The notes under the pieces: generated by a model | Databases searched by the model: none | Seen by the model: only the letters and a program-made list of their open reading frames with translations | What the model was told of the DNA's origin: nothing | Part shown: positions 7,827-14,456 of the stretch, piece after piece | Numbering within the stretch: position 1 is the first letter of the stretch | Layout: each line of letters begins with the position of its first letter | DNA from: a virus | DNA: 64,000 nucleotides | Virus record (IMG/VR): IMGVR_UViG_3300005095_000173 | Coordinates: 1-64,000 of that record | Reading direction: 5' to 3' (one strand) | Position numbers and translations under genes: made by a program

Positions 7827-8233
7827 TGACTAAGAAATCTTATCTAATCTTACTTGTACTTGTGGTGGCATTTTCTTCCATGTTGTTTGCCTGCCAAGCA
7901 GAAGCAGACGTGGCCTCTCAAAATTTATCAACACAGGCTGACCAGTTTCAGGTTTTTCGCCGAGTTATCTTCTACAATTCTATTACCAATGATATTATTT
8001 TTGTAGCAGAAGGCTATTGCTCTCTTGGTAACTACGACAAAGAAGGTGAACTTTCTGTAACTTGCAAGGTTGGTAATGGACTGTATGTAAAGCATTTTTT
8101 AGGTCTATCTGATAATGTTACTTACTATGTAATTCAATTAGACCCAGCGTATGCTAGTGTTCATCATTATAAAGTTATCTTCAATCCTGGAATTGCTATT
8201 CCAGATGTTGATTTAGACATTGGAGGTAATTAG
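7826..8233 (+). CDS. Putative lipoprotein
   Basis: This 135-residue protein has a basic N-terminus, a hydrophobic core and a lipobox-like LFAC ending at Cys23, so it is probably exported and lipidated. The mature part is beta-rich with two more cysteines. Phage lipoproteins made early often block receptors or DNA entry of competing phages; that role is inferred from the signal and the adjacent membrane proteins only. Confidence 0.75.
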   Translation: MTKKSYLILLVLVVAFSSMLFACQAEADVASQNLSTQADQFQVFRRVIFYNSITNDIIFVAEGYCSLGNYDKEGELSVTCKVGNGLYVKHFLGLSDNVTYYVIQLDPAYASVHHYKVIFNPGIAIPDVDLDIGGN

Positions 8234-8424
8234 TGTCTGAATTAGATGAAGTGAAAAGAATAAAAGAAGAACTGAATAAAATAATTACAGAAAAGGCAAC
8301 TGAGTTACTAAAGTATGGAGTAAAAATCCAATATATCGGTGTAGATTATTATAAAGATATAACTGTTGGAAATCAAGAAGGCGATGTTATACATTTGGTA
8401 ACAAAAGTTAGGTTAGAGATATGA
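8233..8424 (+). CDS. Hypothetical small protein
   Basis: 63 residues starting at GTG 8233, overlapping the lipoprotein stop, with GGAGGTAATTA as ribosome site. The N-terminal half is a charged helix and the C-terminal half beta-like. Coupled to the methyltransferase gene by a 4-base overlap. Confidence 0.62.
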   Translation: MSELDEVKRIKEELNKIITEKATELLKYGVKIQYIGVDYYKDITVGNQEGDVIHLVTKVRLEI

Positions 8425-9224
8425 TGATAAAGTATGAAATCTATCATGCAGATAATTTAGAGTGGCTACATGAATTTAGTGATAAGATAAAAGTAAATCT
8501 CATTTATATTGACCCTCCATTCAACACAGGAAAATCATTCTTTAGAAATGGAATTGGATATTCAGATAAAGGAGATAGAATAAACCCAATACTTATTTCA
8601 AAAGGAAAAATTACATCATTTGGAGGGTACTCTGAATATTTAGATGGAATTTATACTCGATTGCTATATTCAAAAGAAATTCTTGATAAATATGGAAGTA
8701 TATTTATACATGCCGATTATCGTGCAATTCATTATATAAAAGTAATTGCTGACTTTATATTTGGGATTGATAATTTTATGAATGAGATTATATGGGCCTA
8801 TGATTACGGTGGAAGACCTAAAAAGTACTGGCCAAGAAAGCATGATAATATTTTATGGTATGTAAAGAATAAAAAACATTATACATTCAACTACAATGAA
8901 ATGGATAGAATTCCTTATATGGCTCCTGGACTTGTAGGTAAAGAAAAAGCCGCTAAAGGAAAAACTCCAACTGATGTATGGTGGCACACTATTGTGCCTA
9001 CTAATAGTAAAGAAAAAACAGGTTATCCAACCCAAAAGCCTTTGGGAATTTTAGAAAGAATAGTGAGAGTACATTCTAATCCTGGAGACACTTTACTTGA
9101 TTTCTATGCTGGTAGTGGAAGTTTTGGAGAAGCGGCATTAAAGCACGGGAGAAATGTAATCTTAGTTGACAATAATCCACAAGCAATTGAGATAATGAAG
9201 AGGAGATTAAGTAAGTATGGATAG
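8421..9224 (+). CDS. DNA methyltransferase, beta-class (DPPF motif)
   Basis: A 267-residue amino-methyltransferase. The catalytic motif DPPF (about residues 31-34) comes before the AdoMet motif DFYAGSG (about residues 231-237), the order of the beta class used in type III and many phage enzymes. A TQKP segment preceding the AdoMet loop is also typical. It likely methylates adenine (N6) in phage DNA as protection or regulation. No restriction subunit is adjacent, so it looks like an orphan methyltransferase. Confidence 0.88.
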   Translation: MMIKYEIYHADNLEWLHEFSDKIKVNLIYIDPPFNTGKSFFRNGIGYSDKGDRINPILISKGKITSFGGYSEYLDGIYTRLLYSKEILDKYGSIFIHADYRAIHYIKVIADFIFGIDNFMNEIIWAYDYGGRPKKYWPRKHDNILWYVKNKKHYTFNYNEMDRIPYMAPGLVGKEKAAKGKTPTDVWWHTIVPTNSKEKTGYPTQKPLGILERIVRVHSNPGDTLLDFYAGSGSFGEAALKHGRNVILVDNNPQAIEIMKRRLSKYG

Positions 9225-9417
9225 TTGTACCAAGCGCGAGTTAGAAATTCTAAAAGGAATTATTCAGGGAATGATTAATGGAAAGTATGAAAAGAACCTT
9301 TTACTGTTATTACAAATAGTCAACGGAATTCTAAGAGAAGGAGAAGATGGAACTTCTGGAATTCCAGAATTAAAAACAATGCCTGTTGATTCAATGTGGA
9401 GTGGTTATTATGATTAA
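9217..9417 (+). CDS. Hypothetical small protein
   Basis: 66 residues, overlapping the methyltransferase by eight bases; N-terminal half helical and basic, C-terminal half acidic. The stop codon is followed at once by the tRNA-like gene, so the two are probably co-transcribed. Confidence 0.6.
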   Translation: MDSCTKRELEILKGIIQGMINGKYEKNLLLLLQIVNGILREGEDGTSGIPELKTMPVDSMWSGYYD

Positions 9418-9494
9418 GGGGCAGAATTGGTCAGTCAGACAACTAAAGCCAAAGAGCTGTTGTCTGAACGAGGGTTCGATCCCCTCCTGCTCCA
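9418..9494 (+). ncRNA. Aberrant tRNA-like RNA
   Basis: The 77 bases have a tRNA acceptor stem (GGGGCAG/CTGCTCC, one G-U pair) and a perfect T-arm (GAGGG-TTCGATC-CCCTC). The middle does not form a D-arm and anticodon arm. Instead TCAGACAAC (9435-9443) pairs over nine bases with GTTGTCTGA (9459-9467), closing a 15-nt loop. No seven-base loop with T33 and a pairing stem can be drawn. It may be a decayed tRNA, one with a small insertion, or a dedicated tRNA mimic. Confidence 0.65.
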
Positions 9495-9522
9495 TTGGTA
9501 ATATAACAAATAGGAGGTATGT

Positions 9523-9720
9523 GTGAAACTATTCTGTGACAATTGTGGAAAAAATGTTAGAGTTGATTTGTTATCAAAACTAAATTGGGTTATTTGTGAT
9601 GATATTAGCTCTGCCGAAGTTGAATTAATATACTCTTGTAGTAGATGTGGTAAATTTATTAAAAGTACAAATGTCGTGTTAGATTTAGATGAGACTTATA
9701 CGTATGTAGATCTTGAATAA
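9523..9720 (+). CDS. Zinc-ribbon protein
   Basis: A 65-residue protein starting at GTG 9523 after AGGAGG. CDNC at residues 5-8 and CSRC near residues 43-46 can form one zinc ribbon. Similar two-CxxC small proteins occur elsewhere in the window (13409, 22861, 29360, 30750). Function unknown. Confidence 0.7.
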   Translation: MKLFCDNCGKNVRVDLLSKLNWVICDDISSAEVELIYSCSRCGKFIKSTNVVLDLDETYTYVDLE

Positions 9721-9734
9721 AGGAGGAATATAAA

Positions 9735-9983
9735 ATGGGTGTTTACGCACGAGTTGAAGAGCTAGAAAAGGAAATTGCTCGAAATAAAGATTTAGTTTAT
9801 GCTGTAATTGATAAGTTGACTTATATAACTATTTGGGATAAAGATGTTGCACTTGCAGAGGTAGCAGTAGAAGAAAAACGTGAGAAAGAATCTCCACTGG
9901 CGGAACATGTTTTAACGTTAACTAAAAATCTAGAGGAGATCAATAAACATTTAGCAGATTTACTAAATAGTATTGACCTATGA
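9735..9983 (+). CDS. Hypothetical helical protein
   Basis: 82 residues, strongly helical with heptad-like leucines and a VAVEEKREKES charged segment, probably a short coiled coil. AAAGGAGGAATATAAA precedes the ATG. It overlaps the following methyltransferase start by four bases. Confidence 0.65.
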   Translation: MGVYARVEELEKEIARNKDLVYAVIDKLTYITIWDKDVALAEVAVEEKREKESPLAEHVLTLTKNLEEINKHLADLLNSIDL

Positions 9984-10495
9984 AACAAGCTCTTATCAAC
10001 TACATGAAAAGAACACTAGACGATGAGTTTTATACGCCTGAATATGCTATTACTCCACTGTTGAAATATTTACCAACTTCTGGAATATTTTGGGAGTGTA
10101 CAGACTTTGGAAACTCAAATATTACAAAGGTTCTAAGAGAAAGTGGACGGAAAGTAATTACATCTCATATAAATTCAGGTATAGATTTTCTAAATGACGA
10201 ACCAGAAGACCATTATGACTATATTATTTCCAACCCACCTTATAGTATTAAGACAGACTTTTTACGTAGAGCGTATTCATTAGGAAAACCATTTTATTTT
10301 CTACTCCCTATAACATCATTAGAAGGTATTGAACGTGGAAAACTATTTAGAGAATTTGGAATCCAAGTTCTTGTATTTGATAAAAGAGTTGATTTTGTTA
10401 AAGGTGGAAGCGCTTGGTTCAATACAAGCTGGTTCTGCTGGAATATGCTACCAAGAGATCTAATATTCGAGGAGTTGATAAAAGAATCAAAATGA
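9980..10495 (+). CDS. Small DNA methyltransferase-like protein (NPPY motif)
   Basis: A 171-residue protein with the N6-adenine methyltransferase motif IV ISNPPYS (about residues 76-82). Motif I is degenerate: the loop before the first strand reads DFGNSN rather than a DxGxG loop. It is small and seems to lack a target-recognition domain, so activity is uncertain; it may be a phage solitary methyltransferase or a remodelled fold. It is coupled (ATGA) to the SLOG gene. Confidence 0.72.
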   Translation: MKQALINYMKRTLDDEFYTPEYAITPLLKYLPTSGIFWECTDFGNSNITKVLRESGRKVITSHINSGIDFLNDEPEDHYDYIISNPPYSIKTDFLRRAYSLGKPFYFLLPITSLEGIERGKLFREFGIQVLVFDKRVDFVKGGSAWFNTSWFCWNMLPRDLIFEELIKESK

Positions 10496-10851
10496 AAACA
10501 ATAGTTACTGGTAGTCAAACAATTACAAATTATGATTTAGTAAAAGAATTAATTGATAGAAGTGATATTAAAATTACAGAGATTATCTCTGGTGAATCTG
10601 AGGGTGTAGATGAATTAGCAATTAGATATGCTAAAGAAAATAATATTCCTCATAGAGTATTCAAAACAAATTTGAATAAATACGGGAAATCCGCTAGTAA
10701 AATCAGAAATAGAGAAATGGCTAAACATGCAGATGCGCTAATAGCAATTTGGGATGGCAAGAGTAGAGGAACTAAAAATATGATTGAAGTAGCCAGAGAC
10801 CTAGGATTAGAACTGATTGTAATCTATACAATTGAAGAGGAGGAAAAATGA
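10492..10851 (+). CDS. SLOG-family (YspA/DUF2493-like) protein
   Basis: This 119-residue Rossmann-like protein has IVTGSQ at the N-terminus, the signature SGESEGVDELAIRYA, and ADALIAIWDGKSRGTKNMI, as in the SLOG superfamily that binds nucleotides or cleaves nucleotide-derived ligands. The start ATG at 10492 overlaps the previous stop. Such proteins occur in phages and in defence systems; here it could sense or consume a nucleotide signal. The ligand cannot be read from the sequence. Confidence 0.8.
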   Translation: MKTIVTGSQTITNYDLVKELIDRSDIKITEIISGESEGVDELAIRYAKENNIPHRVFKTNLNKYGKSASKIRNREMAKHADALIAIWDGKSRGTKNMIEVARDLGLELIVIYTIEEEEK

Positions 10852-11048
10852 AATTCAAAAGTATTGATAAAACCTATCTTACTATTTACTGTATGGATGA
10901 TTATTGGTATTGTCTTACTGAGGGCTACATCAATTATAAAGAAATCCTCAAAGATGAGGAAGAGGTAAATAAATTAGAAGAGGCTATCAAGACAATCCAA
11001 TCTTTCTTCAATCAGTTAGAAGAAATGGGTATCTTGGAGTATGTGTAA
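10848..11048 (+). CDS. Hypothetical small protein
   Basis: 66 residues: an aromatic beta-like N-terminus with two cysteines, then a long acidic helix. It overlaps the SLOG stop by four bases and follows GAGGAGGAAAA. Confidence 0.62.
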   Translation: MKFKSIDKTYLTIYCMDDYWYCLTEGYINYKEILKDEEEVNKLEEAIKTIQSFFNQLEEMGILEYV

Positions 11049-11049
11049 G

Positions 11050-11166
11050 ATGTTATTACTAATTGTACTTTATTTACTTCTTGATAGAAATTGCGGCTAT
11101 AATCCAAGATATTCCTATAGACCAGATAGACCAACTAAGCCACCAATAGGAGGAAGTAATGTCTAA
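11050..11166 (+). CDS. 38-residue peptide with hydrophobic N-terminus
   Basis: A possible membrane peptide: MLLLIVLYLLL followed by a Tyr/Arg/Pro-rich tail with one cysteine. Its ATG is two bases after the previous stop and its end overlaps the next start. The ribosome site is weak (GGAG 15 bases upstream), so coding is only moderately supported. Confidence 0.4.
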   Translation: MLLLIVLYLLLDRNCGYNPRYSYRPDRPTKPPIGGSNV

Positions 11167-11434
11167 AACAGTAAAAGAAATTTATGAAGAAGAATTAAAA
11201 GCACTAAAAGATAGAGAAGATCTCATAATCAGAAAAAAGATAGAATTCGCCGAAAAGAAAATAAAGAATATAGAAGGATTACGTGTAGAAAATAATCATG
11301 GAATAGTGAGAATAAAAGGAGATGATATAGAAGACATTGTAGTAACTGATTCACTATCGTTTTCCGTTGGGCCAGTAACAACAAAAAGTATAAACTATGC
11401 AATCTATGTAGCATATAAGAATAAACAGAGGTAA
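11159..11434 (+). CDS. Hypothetical protein with N-terminal coiled coil
   Basis: 91 residues: a highly charged helix (residues 1-40) and a beta-rich C-terminal half. Ribosome site AGGAGGAAGTA. Unrecognised; penultimate gene of the first rightward operon. Confidence 0.68.
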   Translation: MSKTVKEIYEEELKALKDREDLIIRKKIEFAEKKIKNIEGLRVENNHGIVRIKGDDIEDIVVTDSLSFSVGPVTTKSINYAIYVAYKNKQR

Positions 11435-11436
11435 AG

Positions 11437-11679
11437 ATGAAAGCATATTTCATCGGCGGGATATATGATAGAGAAATTAAAGAGATAAATAAACATTACA
11501 CATCAATACAAATTCCAATATCTACATTAGACAGAATAACATATTATTATATCGGAAGGGAAGTAACAAATAAAGGAGAAATAGTAGAAATCTACTCAAT
11601 ATACAAATACCCTCCAGAAGATATACTAGAAGAAGTAAGAAGAGAAATATTATACAGAGGCTATCTATCTTTATGGTAG
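11437..11679 (+). CDS. Hypothetical small protein at operon end
   Basis: 80 residues, beta-rich with many tyrosines. Its last eight codons are part of the left arm and loop of the terminator at 11656-11698, so coding and terminator overlap. Unrecognised family. Confidence 0.66.
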   Translation: MKAYFIGGIYDREIKEINKHYTSIQIPISTLDRITYYYIGREVTNKGEIVEIYSIYKYPPEDILEEVRREILYRGYLSLW

Positions 11680-11698
11680 ATAGATAGCCTCTTTTTTA
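11656..11698 (+). terminator. Strong rho-independent terminator
   Basis: A perfect 15-bp stem (AGAGGCTATCTATCT and its complement) with a 7-nt loop, followed by a T-run. It ends the first rightward operon. Confidence 0.93.
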
Positions 11699-11704
11699 TT
11701 TAAT

Positions 11705-11802
11705 ATAGGGGGGGGTATAGGAGTAATAAAGAGGGTAATAGATAGGGGTATATATAGGGGGAAGGAAGAGGGAGAGAAGAAGAGGGAAAGGGGGGGGGGA
11801 AG
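11705..11802. other. G-run, purine-rich tract
   Basis: The top strand holds many G-runs of 3-10 bases, and 11756-11802 is an unbroken run of 47 purines. Such tracts can form G-quadruplexes or triplexes and occur at some origins. No gene lies between 11699 and 12221. Confidence 0.7.
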
Positions 11803-11941
11803 TACGTCATCGTATACATGGAGTATCGTGGAGAGTATAAAGTATGTGTAGAGTAAAGTATAGATTAAAGTGTGTGTGTTATGGTTAAGTTAGTTATAAA
11901 GTGTGTGTGTGGAAGTTTAACACGCCATGTCAATCCCTGGA

Positions 11942-12013
11942 GTGATAGTGAAATTTATCACAACCTGGGGGGGGGTGCAATTTTTCACAAGCGATTTGTG
12001 AAGATGGTCACAA
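11942..12013. repeat. Cluster of TCACAA boxes and inverted repeats
   Basis: TCACAA or its complement occurs at 11958-11963, 11985-11990, 11996-12001 and 12008-12013. Two pairs form inverted repeats: GTGATA/TATCAC (11942-11961) and TTCACAA/TTGTGAA (11984-12002). A second G-run lies between them. They look like protein-binding iterons or operators. Confidence 0.6.
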
Positions 12014-12061
12014 TCATGGGAGCGTGGGCGTATTAGCGGTTGCTGATATTAAGCGATGATA

Positions 12062-12079
12062 ATAGTACTTAAGTACTAT
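12062..12079. promoter_or_regulatory. 18-bp perfect palindrome upstream of promoter
   Basis: ATAGTACTTAAGTACTAT is a perfect palindrome 22 bp before the -35 box of the promoter at 12102. The half-site AGTAC recurs in the inverted repeat at 12136-12154, so both may bind one dimeric regulator. Confidence 0.6.
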
Positions 12080-12101
12080 ATAGCAATTACTTGCAAAATC
12101 A

Positions 12102-12129
12102 TTGACAATCTGAGCATATAGAGTATAAT
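12102..12129 (+). promoter_or_regulatory. Sigma-70 promoter for the GC-rich gene
   Basis: TTGACA (12102-12107), 16-bp spacer, TATAAT (12124-12129). It is flanked by operator-like palindromes and reads into the gene at 12222. Confidence 0.85.
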
Positions 12130-12135
12130 TACAAT

Positions 12136-12154
12136 AGTACAAAACAATTGTACT
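12136..12154. promoter_or_regulatory. Inverted repeat at +1 with AGTAC half-sites
   Basis: AGTACAA/TTGTACT with a 5-bp spacer covers the expected transcription start. The following bases, 12141-12156, match 13331-13346 at 15 of 16 positions (AAAACAATTGTACTTT against ATTATACTTT form), so the same factor may act before both genes. Confidence 0.6.
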
Positions 12155-12163
12155 TTAACAACC

Positions 12164-12196
12164 TATTCGCAAGCCCTCGGTTGTCGGGGGCGAATA
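12164..12196 (+). promoter_or_regulatory. 5' leader hairpin
   Basis: TATTCGC (12164-12170) pairs with GCGAATA (12190-12196), with an inner CCC/GGG pairing, in the leader before the gene at 12222. It may stabilise or regulate the mRNA. Confidence 0.6.
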
Positions 12197-12221
12197 CCAC
12201 AATACGAAAGGAAGGTATATC

Positions 12222-12590
12222 ATGGGTAGTAAACTTTTGTCGGTTACTTTGTTTGACGAAACAGGGCAGTTTTACGAAGTTGATACTGCCAAGAGCGCCG
12301 CTAAGTTGTTGGCGTCCATCGCAAGCGGTCGGCTGACCAAGGCCAACGCCCTGGCCGCTAAGAAGTTGCTGGCCGCGCCCAAGGTAGCAGAGGTACTGGA
12401 AAAATACGGGTATGAGTACCGCGTTGTCACGCAGAGCGAGAAAGAGAAAAAGATTGCTACTTTTTCTTACCCGTATCTTCGGGCGCTGGCTGAATTGGCT
12501 GATAGCCGCATCTGGGACGGTGTGACCATCACCGTAGAGGGTGGGCGTTCTCGCAAACGCCAAACCGAACCCGAAGAATTGGATATCTGA
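12222..12590 (+). CDS. Hypothetical protein of higher GC content
   Basis: A 122-residue protein after AAAGGAAGGTATATC. It is alanine- and lysine-rich in the middle (LAAKKLLAAPKVAEVLEKYG) and ends in a basic then acidic tail. Its base composition is clearly richer in G and C than its neighbours, with codons such as GCC, CTG and CGC. It has its own operator-like promoter and terminator, so it is an independent cassette, perhaps recently acquired (a moron) or an early regulator. No family recognised. Confidence 0.8.
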   Translation: MGSKLLSVTLFDETGQFYEVDTAKSAAKLLASIASGRLTKANALAAKKLLAAPKVAEVLEKYGYEYRVVTQSEKEKKIATFSYPYLRALAELADSRIWDGVTITVEGGRSRKRQTEPEELDI

Positions 12591-12600
12591 CCGCCGCAAC

Positions 12601-12636
12601 GGGGGCGCTATAATTAGCGCCCCCTAATTCTTTTTT
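12601..12636 (+). terminator. Rho-independent terminator
   Basis: GGGGGCGCTA/TAGCGCCCCC, a 10-bp perfect stem with loop TAAT, followed by TAATTC and six T. It ends the GC-rich gene. Confidence 0.92.
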
Positions 12637-12649
12637 ATGGAGTGATAAG

Positions 12650-12763
12650 ATGCGTAAGAGTAACTACACTTTACTTGTTTTGCTAATCGCAGTGTTATTT
12701 ACTGCGATTATTATCGTGCCGATTTTTGTTCGCACACTTGGTAGCATCATGCTACCGTTCTAA
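12650..12763 (+). CDS. 37-residue single-pass membrane peptide
   Basis: Basic start (MRKSN), then one hydrophobic helix of about 22 residues and a short FVRTLGS tail. GGAGTGATAAG precedes the ATG. It sits between two terminators, so it may be expressed by read-through. Function unknown. Confidence 0.55.
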   Translation: MRKSNYTLLVLLIAVLFTAIIIVPIFVRTLGSIMLPF

Positions 12764-12788
12764 CCAATACAACCTAATAACCTATGAG

Positions 12789-12817
12789 ATAGCACGCTAT
12801 TTAGCGTGCTATTTTTT
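12789..12817 (+). terminator. Rho-independent terminator
   Basis: ATAGCACGCTA/TAGCGTGCTAT, 11-bp perfect stem with a 2-nt minimal loop as drawn, then six T. Confidence 0.88.
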
Positions 12818-13254
12818 ATTTAACTTACACTGCTTGCTATCTCCCGACTATATTAGCACACATGAGCAAATTTATTAATAACTTGTGCAAGTTTTTGCAA
12901 GTATTGATTATGGTTAATCACGAAATTGCAAGAAAAGTATTATTATAAACGGGCGGTAAAAATGTTGAAAATTTTGGGGGAGAGTGTGCGTCTAAACTTA
13001 CAATCCCAAAACATCACTTACTCCCCTACGCCATAAATACTATATACATTCTACCATATACTACTACCCACTTATTTACCTATATTGCTATAATCTTTTA
13101 TACTTACAGAACGATAATACTTACTTATTATTGTTAACTGCCCTTAGTGTATATATGACACTATCTACGGGTTAACTGGTGTCTTTCTGGGCTTTTCTAC
13201 ATGTTTTGCCTACCCTGAGCCCAGATTTTCCCCCCGTCAACCCCCCGAAAACCC
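12818..13254. other. Non-coding region, pyrimidine-rich on the top strand
   Basis: No convincing gene. From about 12990 the top strand is poor in G and has C-runs (for example at 13229-13246), opposite to the G-runs at 11.7-12.0 kb. GTTAACTG is repeated at 13133 and 13171 around AGTGT/ACACT, and CTGGGC/GCCCAG forms a larger inverted repeat near 13188-13225. Confidence 0.6.
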
Positions 13255-13283
13255 TTGACGCCCTGGGCAGGTTGTGGTACACT
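13255..13283 (+). promoter_or_regulatory. Sigma-70-like promoter
   Basis: TTGACG (13255-13260), 17-bp spacer ending TTGTGG, and TACACT (13278-13283). The spacer end matches the tRNA promoters. It would transcribe the operon beginning at 13409. Confidence 0.72.
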
Positions 13284-13299
13284 TTTGTCGTAGGTAATC

Positions 13300-13383
13300 C
13301 AGCCCTGCAACGGGCTGAATTATACCATTTAAAACAATTATACTTTCAGTATTAATACTCACAAAAATAAAGAGTATTAATAC
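13300..13383. repeat. Leader inverted repeats before the accessory operon
   Basis: CAGCCC/GGGCTG (13300-13317) forms a short hairpin. GTATTAATACTC (13349-13360) and GAGTATTAATAC (13372-13383) form a perfect 12-bp inverted repeat with an 11-nt spacer, each arm itself nearly palindromic. They lie between the promoter and the start codon and could be operators or RNA hairpins. Confidence 0.65.
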
Positions 13384-13408
13384 AAATTAGAGTAACTGGA
13401 GCAAAAAG

Positions 13409-13639
13409 ATGGAAGAACTACGATGTAAACATTGTGGTAACGCTGGAGTATCTATACTCCACAACCACGAATTTTATTGTTCAAAGTGCTTTGAAGAGTT
13501 ATTCTCTTCAAAGTATGATACTATTAAGCTTCCTATGATTGTTCCCACCGTTCGCACGCGCCCAAAGCGTTCGTGGCGAACGCGTGCCAGCAAGTACGAT
13601 TATATCAGAGATATTCCCATAGAAGCGATAGAGATCTAA
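13409..13639 (+). CDS. Zinc-ribbon protein with basic region
   Basis: A 76-residue protein with CKHC (residues 5-8) and CSKC (about 23-26) as a zinc ribbon, then an Arg-rich segment, suggesting nucleic-acid binding. First gene of the long accessory operon. The coding sequence holds a perfect 10-bp hairpin (13489-13513) and a 7-bp hairpin (13444-13461), an early example of the intragenic hairpins found through this operon. Confidence 0.75.
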   Translation: MEELRCKHCGNAGVSILHNHEFYCSKCFEELFSSKYDTIKLPMIVPTVRTRPKRSWRTRASKYDYIRDIPIEAIEI

Positions 13640-13712
13640 TACACTCTATCGCTATTTGTCGTTTAAATAACTTTTGTTCCCAGCCGTTTTTATAGGTTGG
13701 GAACAATTCTTT
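13624..13712 (+). terminator. Two hairpins, possible attenuator or terminator
   Basis: AGCGATAGAG/CTCTATCGCT (13624-13653) overlaps the stop of the previous gene. GTTCCCAGCC/GGTTGGGAAC (13676-13704, one G-U) is followed by AATTCTTTT. The T-runs are weak, so partial termination or mRNA processing is as likely as full termination. Confidence 0.5.
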
Positions 13713-13736
13713 TAAGGAGAAGGGAGAGTTAAAATA

Positions 13737-14114
13737 ATGGTTAAAAATTATGAAGATTATATCGGTTTAGCATTTAGTGCAGCACAAAAATTTACTGTAA
13801 CGCCTGAATTATACGAAGAAATTCGGGCTGATGGTCTTGCAAGAGATTATCGCCAAGAGGTATTAACCGCCATTGTTGAATATTTATCTAATGGCGGTGA
13901 TATTGATAAAGATCAGAAAGCGTTTTTCCGATTCGTTAATCGGAAGATTTATCGCTTTCTGGTAAATTATGGATATAAGCGGCGAAGAAATTCGCCCAAA
14001 TTTACCCGACCAGAAAAGACATTTACTGAGTACTTTAAAGAAGACAACAACAATGCTCGCTTAGAGCATTCTACATTATTATCAACAGAAAGAAAGGAGA
14101 GTGAGGAATGGTAG
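13737..14114 (+). CDS. Hypothetical helical, basic protein
   Basis: 125 residues. An acidic N-terminal half is followed by a helical segment (FFRFVNRKIYRFLVNYGYK) and a basic patch, loosely recalling sigma region 2 or a small DNA-binding protein, but I cannot assign it. The gene holds three perfect hairpins (13866-13898, 13926-13945, 14052-14070). Start follows AAGGAGAAGGGAGAG. Confidence 0.68.
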   Translation: MVKNYEDYIGLAFSAAQKFTVTPELYEEIRADGLARDYRQEVLTAIVEYLSNGGDIDKDQKAFFRFVNRKIYRFLVNYGYKRRRNSPKFTRPEKTFTEYFKEDNNNARLEHSTLLSTERKESEEW

Positions 14115-14281
14115 TAGTTTTGAAAGATAAAAACAACATCACTATTGATCTTATAGAGATTAATAGTGAAGAAGAAACATTAACACTTGAAGACTTAGCC
14201 GCATTATCAGCATTCGCTGAAGATGCAGGCTATAAAGAGGTTATTATTTATGAAAGGATTGAAAATGTTTCAGAAATATAA
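14108..14281 (+). CDS. 57-residue acidic protein
   Basis: A short acidic protein (many Glu and Asp), starting in GAGGAATGG that overlaps the previous stop. Small acidic phage proteins often inhibit host nucleic-acid-binding proteins, but nothing specific is visible. Confidence 0.6.
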   Translation: MVVVLKDKNNITIDLIEINSEEETLTLEDLAALSAFAEDAGYKEVIIYERIENVSEI

Positions 14282-14444
14282 ATGTAAGTATGAATATATT
14301 ATTAGCATTATAGACGGAATACTAATGATTATTGACGGTGTTATTACCGTCGTTAGTTTAGGAAGTGTCCATACAGGATTAAGTTACAAATTTACTATTA
14401 CTGTATGGGCAAGGGTACAAAAACATTGTGCGAAAAACAAATAA
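14265..14444 (+). CDS. Small hydrophobic protein
   Basis: 59 residues from the ATG at 14265, chosen because AAAGGA lies 6 bases before it. It has a central hydrophobic segment (IISIIDGILMIIDGVITVV) and basic ends, so it is likely membrane-associated. Confidence 0.55.
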   Translation: MFQKYKCKYEYIISIIDGILMIIDGVITVVSLGSVHTGLSYKFTITVWARVQKHCAKNK

Positions 14445-14456
14445 AATTTCCACTAC

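Noticed and set aside
9418-9494. A standard tRNA-Gln, tRNA-Asn or tRNA-Trp gene
   Set aside because: No seven-base anticodon loop with T33 and a 5-bp stem can be drawn; the TTG, GTT and CCA triplets fall in the wrong place. Reported as tRNA-like instead.
12129-12599. A 156-codon open frame on the - strand opposite the GC-rich gene
   Set aside because: GC-rich DNA makes long opposite frames; the + strand gene has promoter, ribosome site and terminator while this frame has none.
13188-13225. CTGGGC/GCCCAG inverted repeat as a terminator
   Set aside because: The arms are separated by more than 20 bases and no T-run follows, so it is left as part of the non-coding region.
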